Shown piece after piece: positions 29,436-39,343 of a DNA stretch of 64,000 nt. A program made the position numbers and the translations under genes. Source of the DNA: an uncultured Bacteroidia bacterium (GTDB lineage: Bacteria > Bacteroidota > Bacteroidia > NS11-12g > UBA9320); NCBI GenBank assembly GCA_943789165.1, contig CALSTB010000003.1, positions 255,980 to 319,979 on the forward strand. Reading direction: 5' to 3'. Under the pieces are notes generated by a model, which saw only the letters and a program-made list of their open reading frames with translations, searched no databases and was not told the DNA's origin. Numbering within the stretch: the stretch's first letter is position 1; every line of letters begins with the position of its first letter.

Positions 29436-29510
29436 GGGGCTTCGCCCCAAACCCCACTTACTTTCTTTGTCTTGACACAAAGTAAGTAAGCAAAGAAAAG
29501 TCAAGGCTTC
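29436..29510. repeat. Non-coding palindromic repeat block after rlmN
   Basis: In the 366-base gap 29333-29698 there is a GGGGCttcGCCCC hairpin (29436-29448). A 14-base imperfect inverted repeat follows (29457-29470 with 29477-29490, 13 of 14 paired), then CAAAGAAAAGTCAAGG. I recall similar CTTACTTTCTTTG blocks scattered through Bacteroidota genomes as an interspersed repeat, but I could not search. No gene is supported in this gap apart from a promoter box at its end. Confidence 0.55.
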
Positions 29511-29683
29511 TGAACATTTTGGACAAATACACATTTCAATCCTTCCCCGCATCAAGAGCTGTTTCACTCGCTTGTTGCTTAGCGCCGTCCGACCCACGAA
29601 TTTTCAATGGTATTTGTTACCCAAAATCTTCAAATGCCGGCCAACCTTTCGTCTTTTTGCAAAATTGAAATTCATAAATAATG

Positions 29684-29691
29684 TAACTTTG
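29684..29691 (+). promoter_or_regulatory. -7 box (TAACTTTG) for the T9SS protein at 29699
   Basis: TAACTTTG matches TAnnTTTG and ends only 7 bases before the ATG at 29699. A leaderless or near-leaderless transcript is predicted. Confidence 0.58.
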
Positions 29692-29698
29692 GTACACC

Positions 29699-30598
29699 AT
29701 GAAACCATTCAATCGTATCTTAATTTTACTTATTTCATTTATTGGACTCTCCAACAACGCCGCTCAAGCACAGTGTTCACCAACGCTTAAAGAGATTTAT
29801 GATTTTGAAGTAGGGGATCAATTTTTTTATCGAGAAACCTATCAACAGGACGATGTTGGAAGATCCTATTATACGTATAGGTATGAAGACTATAAAATCA
29901 CCGATAAAATTTCAAATGGAGACACTTTGCAATTTATCCGTCTCAGTAACACCAACAGCATAGACACACTATTTTTCATCGATAGTGCCAACCATGCTCT
30001 TAATCGCTGTTTCTATATCCCAGATACAACCCTACCAATTTGTGGATCTTACAGGTCGACGGGCCGGGAGTATATTCGTATTTATAACACTATTGATCCC
30101 TCGAACAGGAAATACAAACTGTTCGGAACTCGGTATTTTTCTGAGATCTATTTTCCAGACAGTTTGGGTTATTACGACTTTGAGTTAGATGAATTTAAGT
30201 CTTTAAGTCATGAGTGTTATTCCATTTATCGCGAAGGTATTGGCCTTTATGCAGAGGGAAGTTACATATTCGAAACAAATCACTTTTACGAGCTTCAAAA
30301 ATTCATTCGCGGTACTGACACGTTACATATCACATTGTCAGAAACCCATGATGATTTATTAACACATTCAATAAAAATTTATCCGAACCCGGTCCAATAT
30401 AGTTGTCAGATTGAGTGTCCATATACTATTCAAGAGATTCTGGTCAATGATGTTTCAGGAAGAATACAAAACCTCGAGGTTGAAGTACAGACTCAATCAG
30501 AATGGACACTCAATACTTCTGAACTCATTCCTGGCGTTTACTACTTGACCATCAAAACTGAAAAAGGAAATGTCATTAAGAAGCTGCTTAAATATTAG
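29699..30598 (+). CDS. T9SS type A sorting-domain protein, hypothetical
   Basis: This 299-residue secreted protein has a signal peptide (A-A-Q-A-Q-C). A domain of about 190 residues without recognised family follows (repeated Y-x-D and F-x-D strands, some Cys). The last 75 residues are a type A T9SS sorting domain: I-K-I-Y-P-N-P-V, V-N-D-V-S-G-R, L-I-P-G-V-Y-Y-L-T-I-K, ending K-K-L-L-K-Y. It should be secreted through the T9SS with cleavage of this tail. The end overlaps the next gene's start by 29 bases. Confidence 0.85.
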   Translation: MKPFNRILILLISFIGLSNNAAQAQCSPTLKEIYDFEVGDQFFYRETYQQDDVGRSYYTYRYEDYKITDKISNGDTLQFIRLSNTNSIDTLFFIDSANHALNRCFYIPDTTLPICGSYRSTGREYIRIYNTIDPSNRKYKLFGTRYFSEIYFPDSLGYYDFELDEFKSLSHECYSIYREGIGLYAEGSYIFETNHFYELQKFIRGTDTLHITLSETHDDLLTHSIKIYPNPVQYSCQIECPYTIQEILVNDVSGRIQNLEVEVQTQSEWTLNTSELIPGVYYLTIKTEKGNVIKKLLKY

Positions 30599-31511
30599 TT
30601 CCTACACAATTCGTGTTGCACTTGTTACCGTATTCCTCTTGTCGGCCTTCACTACCTTTTCCCAAACAACATCACTCGTCGTAAACTATGACTTACGTGG
30701 CTTCCCAAACGTTAGCTACTTGGATAGCTTTACAATGCGGTACACCAACGAACTTGATTCGGTCTGGAGTATTGAACACACATTTCATTGTTCGAAAGAT
30801 TTTAACTGGAGTGATACGTTAAGTCCGATACCTGAAGGTGATGTTCAACTCACCATATTTCGAGATACGATTAAAGTATTAGAGTCCTATTATTGGGTAA
30901 CTGCCAATCGACTTAATGAGGTGGACATCACCATAAAACGTCAATACAACAGATCCAAAGGCGCCCCGTTTATATCAGAGGATTATATTCAAGGATATGT
31001 TAGAAGTAGTTCTAACATGCCAGATTGGGGAAGCTCTAGTGTGCCTTTAGAGACATACACTACGTCCACTGGTTTTCTGCAAGGTATTATGTTGTCGCAA
31101 CGATTCGGTGTCCATTACGGATTCGGCCTCAATTATGAACTTGCTCGATTTAAGTACCCTCCGCCTAGTCAAAAACAACGTTACAATTATTGGTCTTTAT
31201 CAGCAATACCGGCTTTTAGATTTGCTCCTTTTGGTTACGAAAACCCGAGTCGATTAAAAAGAAATGTATACATAGATGCAGGTGCATCATATTACCTACC
31301 ATTAAAGTTTAGGCAAACTTCAAAAGCGAATAACATCAAGGTACAGGAAAGGGGCTTACACAATTATGCAGATGTGAGACTACAGGCGTCAATCACCATA
31401 TGGCGTTATTCGGTATTTGGCACGTACAGAATGACTGATTTTGTGAAGCAAGAGTCATATCCTGAATTACCTAGGTTGCAACTAGGCGTTGGCATCACCA
31501 ACAGACTTTAA
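30570..31511 (+). CDS. Hypothetical outer-membrane barrel-like protein
   Basis: This 313-residue protein has a signal peptide (L-S-A-F-T-T-F-S-Q) after an N-terminal stretch that overlaps the upstream gene by 29 bases. The first 110 mature residues form a beta-rich domain. Strongly amphipathic strands follow (G-I-M-L-S-Q-R-F-G-V-H-Y-G-F-G-L-N-Y-E-L-A), typical of a small outer-membrane barrel, ending L-Q-L-G-V-G-I-T-N-R-L. I do not recognise a named family. The overlap suggests co-expression with the T9SS protein upstream. It is convergent with the epimerase-like gene, with four bases shared at TTAA. Confidence 0.72.
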   Translation: MSLRSCLNISSYTIRVALVTVFLLSAFTTFSQTTSLVVNYDLRGFPNVSYLDSFTMRYTNELDSVWSIEHTFHCSKDFNWSDTLSPIPEGDVQLTIFRDTIKVLESYYWVTANRLNEVDITIKRQYNRSKGAPFISEDYIQGYVRSSSNMPDWGSSSVPLETYTTSTGFLQGIMLSQRFGVHYGFGLNYELARFKYPPPSQKQRYNYWSLSAIPAFRFAPFGYENPSRLKRNVYIDAGASYYLPLKFRQTSKANNIKVQERGLHNYADVRLQASITIWRYSVFGTYRMTDFVKQESYPELPRLQLGVGITNRL

Positions 31512-32467
31512 TTCGCCCCGACACCCATATTCGACAACTGTTTGAGCATTTCAGTTACCATGGTTTCAAGCGTATAATCGGGTTTCCAACCCCAGTCTTG
31601 TCTAGCGGCAGAATCATCAATGCTTTGTGGCCAACTCTCTGCAATTTTTTGTCTTGCATCAATCTCGTAATCGATAGTAAATCCAGGTCGTTGGCGGGCA
31701 ATTTCATCCGACAAAGTTTTTGGGTCAAAGCTCATTCCCGATAGGTTGTAAGAACTTCTTATTTTGATTAGATCAGCATCTGCCTCAGTCACATCAATGG
31801 TGGCTATAATTGCATCATCCATGTACATCATGGGCAAACCAGTATCTTCTTTTAAGAAGCAGGTATATTGGTTTTGAATCAACGCTTGATGGAAAATGTC
31901 TACTGCATAATCTGTTGTTCCTCCTCCTGGTTTCGCTTTCCAGCCAATCAATCCTGGATAACGAATGCTTCGCACATCCAAGCCATATTTTTGATGATAG
32001 TATTCGCAAAAACGTTCACCAGCTAATTTAGAGATTCCGTATATCGTATTCGGATCCATTACACCATATTGAGGCGTATCTATCCTTGGCGTGTTTGGTC
32101 CAAAAACCGCGATCGAACTTGGCCAAAAAACGCGTTTTACACCGTGATCCATACAGGCATCAAAAATGGAAAACATACCTTCCATGTTTAAGTCCCACCC
32201 TTTCCTTGGGTACTTCTCAGCAGTTGCACTCAGCATAGCAGCCAAATGATATACCATAGTTGGTTTGTGCTTGCTAAAAACATCTTTAATCGACTCACGT
32301 TCCAGTACGTTTAATTCCTCGTATGGACCTAAGTCGTATTTAGCTTCGTCGCCTGGTTTTATATCAGAACACACTACATTGTTTTTGCCATACACTGACC
32401 TCAACGTAGCTGCGAGGTCCGTTCCAACCTGACCTTCTGAACCTAAAATGATAATTTTTTCCGCCAT
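31508..32467 (-). CDS. L-threonine 3-dehydrogenase, SDR (epimerase-like) type
   Basis: This protein of about 319 residues has Rossmann motif I-L-G-S-E-G-Q-V-G-T-D-L at residues 6-17. It also has D-I-K-P-G-D (NAD), the catalytic Y-G-I-S-K-L-A-G-E, and Y-H-L-A-A-M-L-S-A. The length and the R-Y-P-G-L-I-G-W pattern fit the short-chain L-threonine dehydrogenase of Bacteroidota (UDP-galactose-epimerase-like), which oxidises threonine to 2-amino-3-ketobutyrate. Start Met at 32467 is preferred; the in-frame 32491 start would add eight unlikely residues. It lies 29 bases after the glycosyltransferase gene and may share its transcript. Confidence 0.85.
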   Translation of the reverse strand: MAEKIIILGSEGQVGTDLAATLRSVYGKNNVVCSDIKPGDEAKYDLGPYEELNVLERESIKDVFSKHKPTMVYHLAAMLSATAEKYPRKGWDLNMEGMFSIFDACMDHGVKRVFWPSSIAVFGPNTPRIDTPQYGVMDPNTIYGISKLAGERFCEYYHQKYGLDVRSIRYPGLIGWKAKPGGGTTDYAVDIFHQALIQNQYTCFLKEDTGLPMMYMDDAIIATIDVTEADADLIKIRSSYNLSGMSFDPKTLSDEIARQRPGFTIDYEIDARQKIAESWPQSIDDSAARQDWGWKPDYTLETMVTEMLKQLSNMGVGAN

Positions 32468-32496
32468 ATGTTTTGATTCAATCGGCTTCAAAGAAA

Positions 32497-33597
32497 CTAA
32501 TTATTCAGCACTTTCTTATACGCCATTTCAGTTAACTCCACCATTCGGTCTTTGCTAAAGTCGTGACATTTTCTTTTTGCATTTTCGATTAACGCCTTAC
32601 CTAAGTTTTCATCATCCAGTACACGATTTACGAGGTTCCCAAGCGTTTCTGCGTCGCCAATTTCCGCCAACAATCCTGTTGTTTCGTGAACCACCATTTC
32701 TGGGATTCCACCTGCTTTTGTTGCAACTACTGGAACGCTTGAGGCAAATGCGTCGAGAATAGTGGTTCCAAGCCCTTCTGTTTTAGACGTAAACAACAAC
32801 ACATCTATATTGGGATAAAGTTCTGGAAGGTTTTTTCTAAACCCTGTAAACAACACCTTTTCTGCCAAATTTTTAGCACGTACATATTCCTTCAATTCCG
32901 TTTCTAGACCGCCCTTGCCAAAAATCAGAAACCGCACATCTTCTCGGCTTTTGCACACCAATTCGGCTGTATCGATGAAGGTAAAATAATCCTTATGATC
33001 CGCCAATGCCGAAAAATTGGCGATTAGTTTTGTTTCCTGGGTTAAGCCCAATTCCTGTCGTAAATCATATGGTTGTACATTGTCGAATCTACTCAAGTCG
33101 ACTCCAGAATGAATGGTTTGGACATTAATATCACTTGATGTAATCCTTGGTTGCACCATGTCACAAATCACATCCGAAACACAGGCAATCAGTTTAATGC
33201 GTTTGTGGTTGTATTTGTACCTCGAAAACCATGAACCACCTATTGGAAAATCCACTCGCCGACTCAGAACAATGGGCGTTTTATTACCAAAAACACTTGC
33301 CGCAATAACAGATGTTGTGTGGCTATGGGCATCATGGGCATGAATGATATCTACTTTGTGTTTGCGACAGTATTTCGCCAATTTGGATCCTGCCAAAACA
33401 TCAAAACCAGAGCGTTTGTTGTATAAAACACGCTCATCAATTTCCAAACGTGAGGCCAAAATCCCTTCATTCGGACAAAATACTTTTGACACATGTCCTT
33501 TAAGGAGTAGGCCTTTGTGAAGGTAAAAAAGCTGTTGCTCTCCCCCACGCCAACTCAACGGTGAGCTAATGTGTAATATGTTTAAAGGCGTTGACAA
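32497..33597 (-). CDS. Glycosyltransferase family 4 protein
   Basis: This 366-residue cytoplasmic GT-B enzyme has I-S-S-P-L-S-W-R-G-G-E-Q-Q-L near the N terminus. The C-terminal nucleotide-sugar domain shows L-L-F-T-S-K-T-E-G-L-G-T-T-I-L-D-A-F-A-S, the EX7E region of GT4, and then G-G-I-P-E-M-V-V-H. It should transfer a sugar from a nucleotide donor to a lipid or glycan acceptor. The acceptor is not indicated, because no polysaccharide gene cluster surrounds it. A CAACTTTG sequence (one mismatch to TAnnTTTG) lies just upstream. Confidence 0.88.
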   Translation of the reverse strand: MSTPLNILHISSPLSWRGGEQQLFYLHKGLLLKGHVSKVFCPNEGILASRLEIDERVLYNKRSGFDVLAGSKLAKYCRKHKVDIIHAHDAHSHTTSVIAASVFGNKTPIVLSRRVDFPIGGSWFSRYKYNHKRIKLIACVSDVICDMVQPRITSSDINVQTIHSGVDLSRFDNVQPYDLRQELGLTQETKLIANFSALADHKDYFTFIDTAELVCKSREDVRFLIFGKGGLETELKEYVRAKNLAEKVLFTGFRKNLPELYPNIDVLLFTSKTEGLGTTILDAFASSVPVVATKAGGIPEMVVHETTGLLAEIGDAETLGNLVNRVLDDENLGKALIENAKRKCHDFSKDRMVELTEMAYKKVLNN

Positions 33598-33837
33598 TCG
33601 AATTTTTTTAATGGCTTACAAAGTTGGTATAATATTTTATCCGTGCCATGTAATTCACAATGTTTCGATATTGTCAATACTTTACTTAGATTGCTTTGTC
33701 ATATAGACTTATTCTACTCATTTTCCGATGAGCAAATGAGGTTTAAATGACATTACTTAATAAATTTGCCTATCTGTTTTTGAGAAGGAAGTAAAGTGGT
33801 GGTTACAGGATTAAGGTAAAACACAATTAGAGAATAA

Positions 33838-34926
33838 ATGAGAACATATAAGGTGATTGGCGTCATGTCAGGCACGTCTATGGACGGCGTAGATTTGGCC
33901 CATTGTGATGTAACAGAACAAGAGAATGGTAAATGGGATTATACAATAAACGTTGCGAAAACGTATGAATACAATGATCTATGGAGGTTACGCCTTTCGA
34001 AACTCCGAAACCAAAACGCATTAAATGTTTATAAAACGGATCGATATTATGGAGAATACATTGGTGAACTCATTAACGAATTTATTTCTGATAACCATTT
34101 AGAAGTTGACCTCATTGGTTCTCATGGTCACACCATATTTCACCAACCTGAAAGCAACGTTACCTACCAAATTGGCTCTCCAAGTGCAATTGCTGCAGTT
34201 ACGGACATTCCTACTGTAGGTAATTTTAGAGCGATGGACGTTGTAAAATACGGAGAAGGTGCGCCTATCTCTGGAATTGGAGATCAATTGCTCTTTTCCG
34301 AATTTGACATGTGTGTTAACTTAGGTGGTTTTGCCAATATCTCTACTCAGGTGGAGGGATCACCGGTGGCTTATGACATTTGTCCGTGCAATATCTTGTT
34401 AAACAGAATCGCTCGCGAGTTTGGAAAGGAATATGATGAAAACGGAGAAATCGCCAACCAGGGTAGCATCGATTACGATTTGTTATCAGACTTAAACAGC
34501 ATCGATTATTATGCCCAGTCTTACCCTAAATCCTTAGGTCGAGAATGGATCAATGAACACTTTTGGTACCGCGTTCGTCAAAGTGACGCTTCAAAAGAAG
34601 ATAGAATGAAAACCTTGGTTGATCATATTGGTCAGCAGATAGGACAAAACATAGAAAATTTGGCTGCCGACCCTACTACGACAAGAGTTTACGTAACTGG
34701 TGGAGGCGCCTTTAACACAGCATTAATCGACCACTTAAAAACGCATACGGATGCTGAAATCATAGTGCCCGATGCTCAGGTTGTTGATTATAAAGAAGCT
34801 CTAATTTTTGGCTTACTAGCTGTGTTGAGAGTTCAAAACAAAACAAATATTTTAAAAAGCTACACAGGTGCTGAGCAGGATTCGATTGGTGGGGAATTAG
34901 CAGGTAATTTTTCACACTTATCCTAA
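33838..34926 (+). CDS. anmK: Anhydro-N-acetylmuramic acid kinase
   Basis: This 362-residue cell-wall recycling kinase converts anhydroMurNAc to MurNAc-6-phosphate with ATP. The N-terminal phosphate-binding motif G-V-M-S-G-T-S-M-D-G-V-D-L and the catalytic-region motif G-S-H-G-H-T-I-F-H are clear. So are N-L-G-G-F-A-N-I-S and, near the C terminus, Y-V-T-G-G-G-A-F-N. The stop overlaps the next ATG (TAATG). It begins a tight run of four genes to 39343. The 240-base gap 33598-33837 ahead of it shows no gene. Confidence 0.96.
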   Translation: MRTYKVIGVMSGTSMDGVDLAHCDVTEQENGKWDYTINVAKTYEYNDLWRLRLSKLRNQNALNVYKTDRYYGEYIGELINEFISDNHLEVDLIGSHGHTIFHQPESNVTYQIGSPSAIAAVTDIPTVGNFRAMDVVKYGEGAPISGIGDQLLFSEFDMCVNLGGFANISTQVEGSPVAYDICPCNILLNRIAREFGKEYDENGEIANQGSIDYDLLSDLNSIDYYAQSYPKSLGREWINEHFWYRVRQSDASKEDRMKTLVDHIGQQIGQNIENLAADPTTTRVYVTGGGAFNTALIDHLKTHTDAEIIVPDAQVVDYKEALIFGLLAVLRVQNKTNILKSYTGAEQDSIGGELAGNFSHLS

Positions 34927-36611
34927 TGAAAAGAGGTGTATTAACATTTCTTATCACTGGCCTAAGCCTACTTGGTTTTAGTCAATCGGCTACTCGCATA
35001 TGGCAAACGACTGGTTTGACATTCCCTCATGGATTCAATCCTTTCGAAGCAGACAATTCCATTTTTTTTAACGCTTTTCACCCAAATAAGGGTTTTCAAC
35101 TTTTTCAGCTAAAAGGCGATCGACTTATTCAGGTGTCATCGTTTAAACAAAAACTTGGTAAAAAAGACGATCCAGAAAATATTCAAGGTGCCCAAACATC
35201 GCATTATGCTTGGTTCAATAATCAGTTGTACTTTTTTGTTGCAGGTAAAGGAGTCACCTCTGGAATTTATTCTTACAGTTTTGGTAAGCCTAAGCTTATT
35301 TACGAATGTCAGTCGATGAGTAACGGCTACCTAATAGGCAAAACATTATCGACACAGGTGCGTGTCATAGAAAACGACAGCACGCGCTTTCATCATATCA
35401 TTATCGACAACTACCTAAAAGTAAGAAGGTACAAGCTAGATCAAATCAATATTTGTTCAGATTTAGTCATGTCAAATGGCAAAAATTATGGTGTTCTGAA
35501 TGGTAATCTTGGAGAATTAGTAGTTTCAGAACAACGGGTTGATTTTTATTCTGTTCTTCTGGAGAACCCACTGATGGGCTATTTCCATAGCCTCAAAAGT
35601 TTGAAAGACGGGTTGGCTTTTATGTGTTACCTAGAAGGTCAGCCACATGTTGGTACGATTGATCACAGTAGCATTGTGCGTACTTATGAATTCACCGACC
35701 GATTAATGGGTAGGAATCTTCATTGTCAACCGAAAAATGATGAAACCGCAACGGCGGCATATTTCGTCTTGCATGATCAAGAAAACACAACATTAATGGA
35801 GTTGAAAGTGGGCGTTATCCCACGTGAAATTGGTGATGTTCCTGAGCAATCAGATATTACAGGTTCGACCCTTTTAAAGAAACAAATGGTGCTTTCTATG
35901 TCCAATGGGTATGAATCCAATTTATACCAAATCAATGGTCGCGACTTGGTAGAACAAGAGATTAGATATATCGATCATCCAAATCGCGTAACGCAATTGA
36001 ACGGAAATCTCGTCTATTTAGCCAAAGAAAATAATCAAGAGTTTATTTTTACGTCAGACCCCTTGTTACCGCCAAAAGTGGAAACCAGTAACTTCACCAT
36101 TTTTGACTTCTATGCCAGTGGAAGAGAAGTGGGCATGGTAAACGCAAAAAGTCAAAACAAAAGAGGTCGATTACATTATAACATTATATCTGGCAACGAT
36201 GGAGACGTGTTTAAAGTGAATCCGTCTACTGGAGTTATAACCATTGACAACGCAAGAAATTTAAGACGTAATAAAAAACCTAGTTACACCGTACGGGTAG
36301 AAGTTTCAGAACGGAATAAAGGAAGTAGTGTGGCTACAGTAAACTTTACAGTGAACGAAGGCCGCCCTTTCAATCATACCAATTTACGAGAGACTTTGAT
36401 GTTTTTCCCGGATTTCTCCAGACCCAATACCTTAACCAGTACAAAACTACCTGATGGTGAGACTGTTTTGGTTTACGATATCAACTTCAATATGGTTGAT
36501 TTGTTGTTTGTAGAAAACGGAGTAATTAAACTACCTTCATACCCTCCTGGTATGTATATTTTGAATGTTAGAAATAAAGAAAATTTGTACCAAAAAATTG
36601 AATTACAATAA
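34926..36611 (+). CDS. Secreted protein with cadherin-like domain and T9SS-type C terminus
   Basis: This 561-residue protein starts at the TAATG overlap with anmK and has a signal peptide (L-L-G-F-S-Q). About 380 residues of repeated beta strands (propeller-like, unrecognised) precede a cadherin-like domain at about 415-490 (G-R-L-H-Y-N-I-I-S-G-N-D-G-D-V-F-K-V-N). The tail (L-P-D-G-E-T-V-L-V-Y-D, S-Y-P-P-G-M-Y-I-L-N-V, ending I-E-L-Q) fits a type A sorting domain. It is coupled to the dehydrogenase by a second TAATG. Why a surface protein sits between anmK and an amino-acid dehydrogenase is unclear. Confidence 0.78.
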   Translation: MKRGVLTFLITGLSLLGFSQSATRIWQTTGLTFPHGFNPFEADNSIFFNAFHPNKGFQLFQLKGDRLIQVSSFKQKLGKKDDPENIQGAQTSHYAWFNNQLYFFVAGKGVTSGIYSYSFGKPKLIYECQSMSNGYLIGKTLSTQVRVIENDSTRFHHIIIDNYLKVRRYKLDQINICSDLVMSNGKNYGVLNGNLGELVVSEQRVDFYSVLLENPLMGYFHSLKSLKDGLAFMCYLEGQPHVGTIDHSSIVRTYEFTDRLMGRNLHCQPKNDETATAAYFVLHDQENTTLMELKVGVIPREIGDVPEQSDITGSTLLKKQMVLSMSNGYESNLYQINGRDLVEQEIRYIDHPNRVTQLNGNLVYLAKENNQEFIFTSDPLLPPKVETSNFTIFDFYASGREVGMVNAKSQNKRGRLHYNIISGNDGDVFKVNPSTGVITIDNARNLRRNKKPSYTVRVEVSERNKGSSVATVNFTVNEGRPFNHTNLRETLMFFPDFSRPNTLTSTKLPDGETVLVYDINFNMVDLLFVENGVIKLPSYPPGMYILNVRNKENLYQKIELQ

Positions 36612-37858
36612 TGGAAGATCTACTAAAGAAGTTTGAGAACAAGAAACCAGAAATAATTTTTGAGTGGAACGATGCCTTAACCGACGCGCGTGGATGGTTA
36701 GTCATAAATTCATTGAAAAATGGTTCTGCCGGTGGTGGTACTCGAATGAGAGTTGGTCTCGATGTTCGTGAAGTCGAATCCTTGGCTAAAACTATGGAAA
36801 TAAAATTTTCTGTAAGTGGTCCTCCTATCGGAGGTGCCAAATCAGGAATCAACTTTGACCCAACAGACCCTAGAAAACAAGGCGTTCTTGAAAGATGGTA
36901 TGCAGCCATTGCACCGTTATTGAAGGCATATTATGGCACTGGTGGAGACATGAACGTTGATCAAAACCATGAAGTAATTCCAATTCTCGCTGAACATGGG
37001 ATTTTACACCCACAACAAGGGACTGTGAATGGTCACTTCAAAGACTATACACCAGAGGAAAGGTTACAAGCAGTAGAAAGACTAAGAACTGGTATTTTGT
37101 TGGAGATGGAAGATGAACGCTTTACGCCTTCTCTTGCCCAAAAATATACCATCGGAGATTTAGCTACTGGCTGGGGTGTTGCCGAGGCAGTAAGACATTA
37201 TTATGCGATTTGGGGTGGTATGATGAATCACAAACGTGCCATTATTCAAGGTTGGGGTAATGTAGCTGCAGCGGCTGCTTTTTACTTGGCTAAAAACGGT
37301 GTTTCTGTTGTCGGAATTATTGATAAAAACGGTGGTCTCATAAAAGAAAAAGGCTTCACCTTAGAAGAAATTACAGAACTGTTTATCAGTAGAACTGGTA
37401 ACAAGTTGATAGCAGACAATATGTTGTCTTTCGAAGAGGTTAACGATCGCATTTGGAAACTGAAATCGGAAATATTTATTCCGGGAGCAGGGTCAAGATT
37501 GGTTACAGAACAAAACGTGAAGGACATGATTGATGGCGGTATGGAGGTAATTAGCTGTGGAGCGAACGTTCCTTTTGCAGATAAGGAAATATTCATGGGA
37601 CCTATCTCTAAATTAGCTGACGATAATATCGCGGTAATCCCTGACTTTATTGCCAACTGCGGTATGGCTCGGGTTTTTGCTTATTTACAAACAAGAGATT
37701 GTATCGTTAAAGACACTAACATATTGTTAGATGCATCAGATATTATCGAAAAAGCAATGATTAAAGTACACCAGTTCAATAATAAGCCAACTGGAATTAG
37801 TGCAAAGGCTTTGGAGCTTAGCATTATGACAGTTATGAAGGGTGAGGCAACAGCCTAA
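36611..37858 (+). CDS. Glu/Leu/Phe/Val family amino-acid dehydrogenase
   Basis: This 415-residue NAD(P)-dependent enzyme oxidatively deaminates an amino acid. N-terminal G-S-A-G-G-G-T-R-M and the catalytic lysine loop S-G-P-P-I-G-G-A-K-S-G-I are followed by the proton-relay G-T-G-G-D-M-N-V-D. The NAD domain begins I-I-Q-G-W-G-N-V-A-A-A-A. The substrate is not certain; the pocket cannot be read without modelling. It is 9 bases upstream of the protease and overlaps the upstream gene at TAATG, so it belongs to the anmK run. Confidence 0.9.
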   Translation: MEDLLKKFENKKPEIIFEWNDALTDARGWLVINSLKNGSAGGGTRMRVGLDVREVESLAKTMEIKFSVSGPPIGGAKSGINFDPTDPRKQGVLERWYAAIAPLLKAYYGTGGDMNVDQNHEVIPILAEHGILHPQQGTVNGHFKDYTPEERLQAVERLRTGILLEMEDERFTPSLAQKYTIGDLATGWGVAEAVRHYYAIWGGMMNHKRAIIQGWGNVAAAAAFYLAKNGVSVVGIIDKNGGLIKEKGFTLEEITELFISRTGNKLIADNMLSFEEVNDRIWKLKSEIFIPGAGSRLVTEQNVKDMIDGGMEVISCGANVPFADKEIFMGPISKLADDNIAVIPDFIANCGMARVFAYLQTRDCIVKDTNILLDASDIIEKAMIKVHQFNNKPTGISAKALELSIMTVMKGEATA

Positions 37859-37867
37859 ACATCCAAA

Positions 37868-39343
37868 TTGAAACTCAAGTCATCATATGAACCCCTTATT
37901 TACGCACTGCTGATAAGCTGTGGTGTCGTATTTGGTTTGCTATGGAACAAATTCGTTCACAAAGACGTACTGAATGCAAGTACTAAGGTTGAACAAGTCA
38001 TGGGCCTAGTTGAAAGTGAATATGTTGACTCAATTTCAGCCGTTGACATAGAAGATAAAGCCATTAATGAACTGCTATCTTCTTTCGATCCACACTCAGT
38101 TTACATCCCATATCAATATGTTGAGGTCGCTAGTCAGGACCTAAAAGGAGGTTTTGAAGGCATTGGTATTGAGTTTTTCATGCACAACGATACGCCAAAC
38201 ATTGTCCGCGTTTTAAAGGACGGACCCGCTCAAAAAGCAGGACTACAACCTGGAGATCGCATGTTGAAAGTAGATACGATTGCTCTCATCGGTATGTCGA
38301 ATACGGAGATAGTCAACACTATTAAAGGGCGAAAAAATACTTCATTTACTGGACTGATTTATCGACCAGCTAGTGGAGCGTCTTTTTCTAAAACCATTGA
38401 ACGCGGGCGGGTTAATACACCCAGCGTGTATACGAGCGTGGTGGATGAAAAAACTCTATATGTCAAAATCGAACACTTTGCCGAAAAAACGCATGCGGAG
38501 TTTATGACTCAGGTAAAAAGTCATTTAAAAACAAACGATGTGCAACGTGTGATACTTGACCTACGGAATAATCCAGGTGGGTATTTACAAACGGCGATTA
38601 GTCTGTTAGATGAGTTTATTGACGGCAATGAACTATTGGCTTTCACTCAATCAAAATCTGGTAAGAAAAAGGAATATCGCTCTTCAAGAGGAGGCATTTG
38701 CGCAGAAATGGAATTGGTCTGTCTGGTCAATAATCGATCAGCATCTGCCAGTGAGATTGTTTCAGGAGCCTTACAAGATTTAGATAGAGGCATTGTGATT
38801 GGCAGCAGGACTTATGGAAAAGGATTGGTGCAAGAAACCTTTGAGTTGAAAGATGGGTCACAGATTAGGCTCACTGTTTCTCGTTATTATATTCCTTCCG
38901 GACGTTCAATTCAAAAACCGTATAACGAAGAAGGCTATACTGAATTAGATTCTACGGATCTCAGCAAGCAGGGTAAGAAGTATAGTACTAAAAATGGTCG
39001 GGAGGTTAAAAGCGAAGGCGGGGTTTCGCCAGATATTGTCATTGAAGGAGAAACGTATACAGACTATTTAAACGTAACAGATTACGCAGCGTCCTTAATT
39101 GACCGACATGTTGAGGAGTGGTCTCTAATGACTCCAAAAGACTGGTCAGAGAATAAAACTGTAGACGCCATTATACGTACTAGTTTAAAAGACAGTAGCA
39201 CTTATTTTGATGAAGTCAAAAATCGATTGGTATATCAAATTTACGGTATAGAAGAAGCGTACGCTCAGAACGTCAAAAGTGATAAAACAATCCTTCGTGC
39301 GATTAAAGCATTTGATGAGATGAGTACATTACTCAATCCCTAA
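37868..39343 (+). CDS. S41 family C-terminal processing peptidase
   Basis: This 491-residue periplasmic protease starts at TTG 37868 and has an N-terminal membrane anchor (residues 8-28). A PDZ domain (about 90-165, G-G-F-E-G-I-G-I-E-F; G-L-Q-P-G-D-R) precedes the S41 core: D-L-R-N-N-P-G-G-Y, the nucleophile region N-R-S-A-S-A-S-E-I (289-297) and the general base Lys318 in R-T-Y-G-K-G. It trims C termini or degrades periplasmic proteins. The end overlaps the small lipoprotein on the other strand by 15 bases. Confidence 0.94.
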   Translation: MKLKSSYEPLIYALLISCGVVFGLLWNKFVHKDVLNASTKVEQVMGLVESEYVDSISAVDIEDKAINELLSSFDPHSVYIPYQYVEVASQDLKGGFEGIGIEFFMHNDTPNIVRVLKDGPAQKAGLQPGDRMLKVDTIALIGMSNTEIVNTIKGRKNTSFTGLIYRPASGASFSKTIERGRVNTPSVYTSVVDEKTLYVKIEHFAEKTHAEFMTQVKSHLKTNDVQRVILDLRNNPGGYLQTAISLLDEFIDGNELLAFTQSKSGKKKEYRSSRGGICAEMELVCLVNNRSASASEIVSGALQDLDRGIVIGSRTYGKGLVQETFELKDGSQIRLTVSRYYIPSGRSIQKPYNEEGYTELDSTDLSKQGKKYSTKNGREVKSEGGVSPDIVIEGETYTDYLNVTDYAASLIDRHVEEWSLMTPKDWSENKTVDAIIRTSLKDSSTYFDEVKNRLVYQIYGIEEAYAQNVKSDKTILRAIKAFDEMSTLLNP

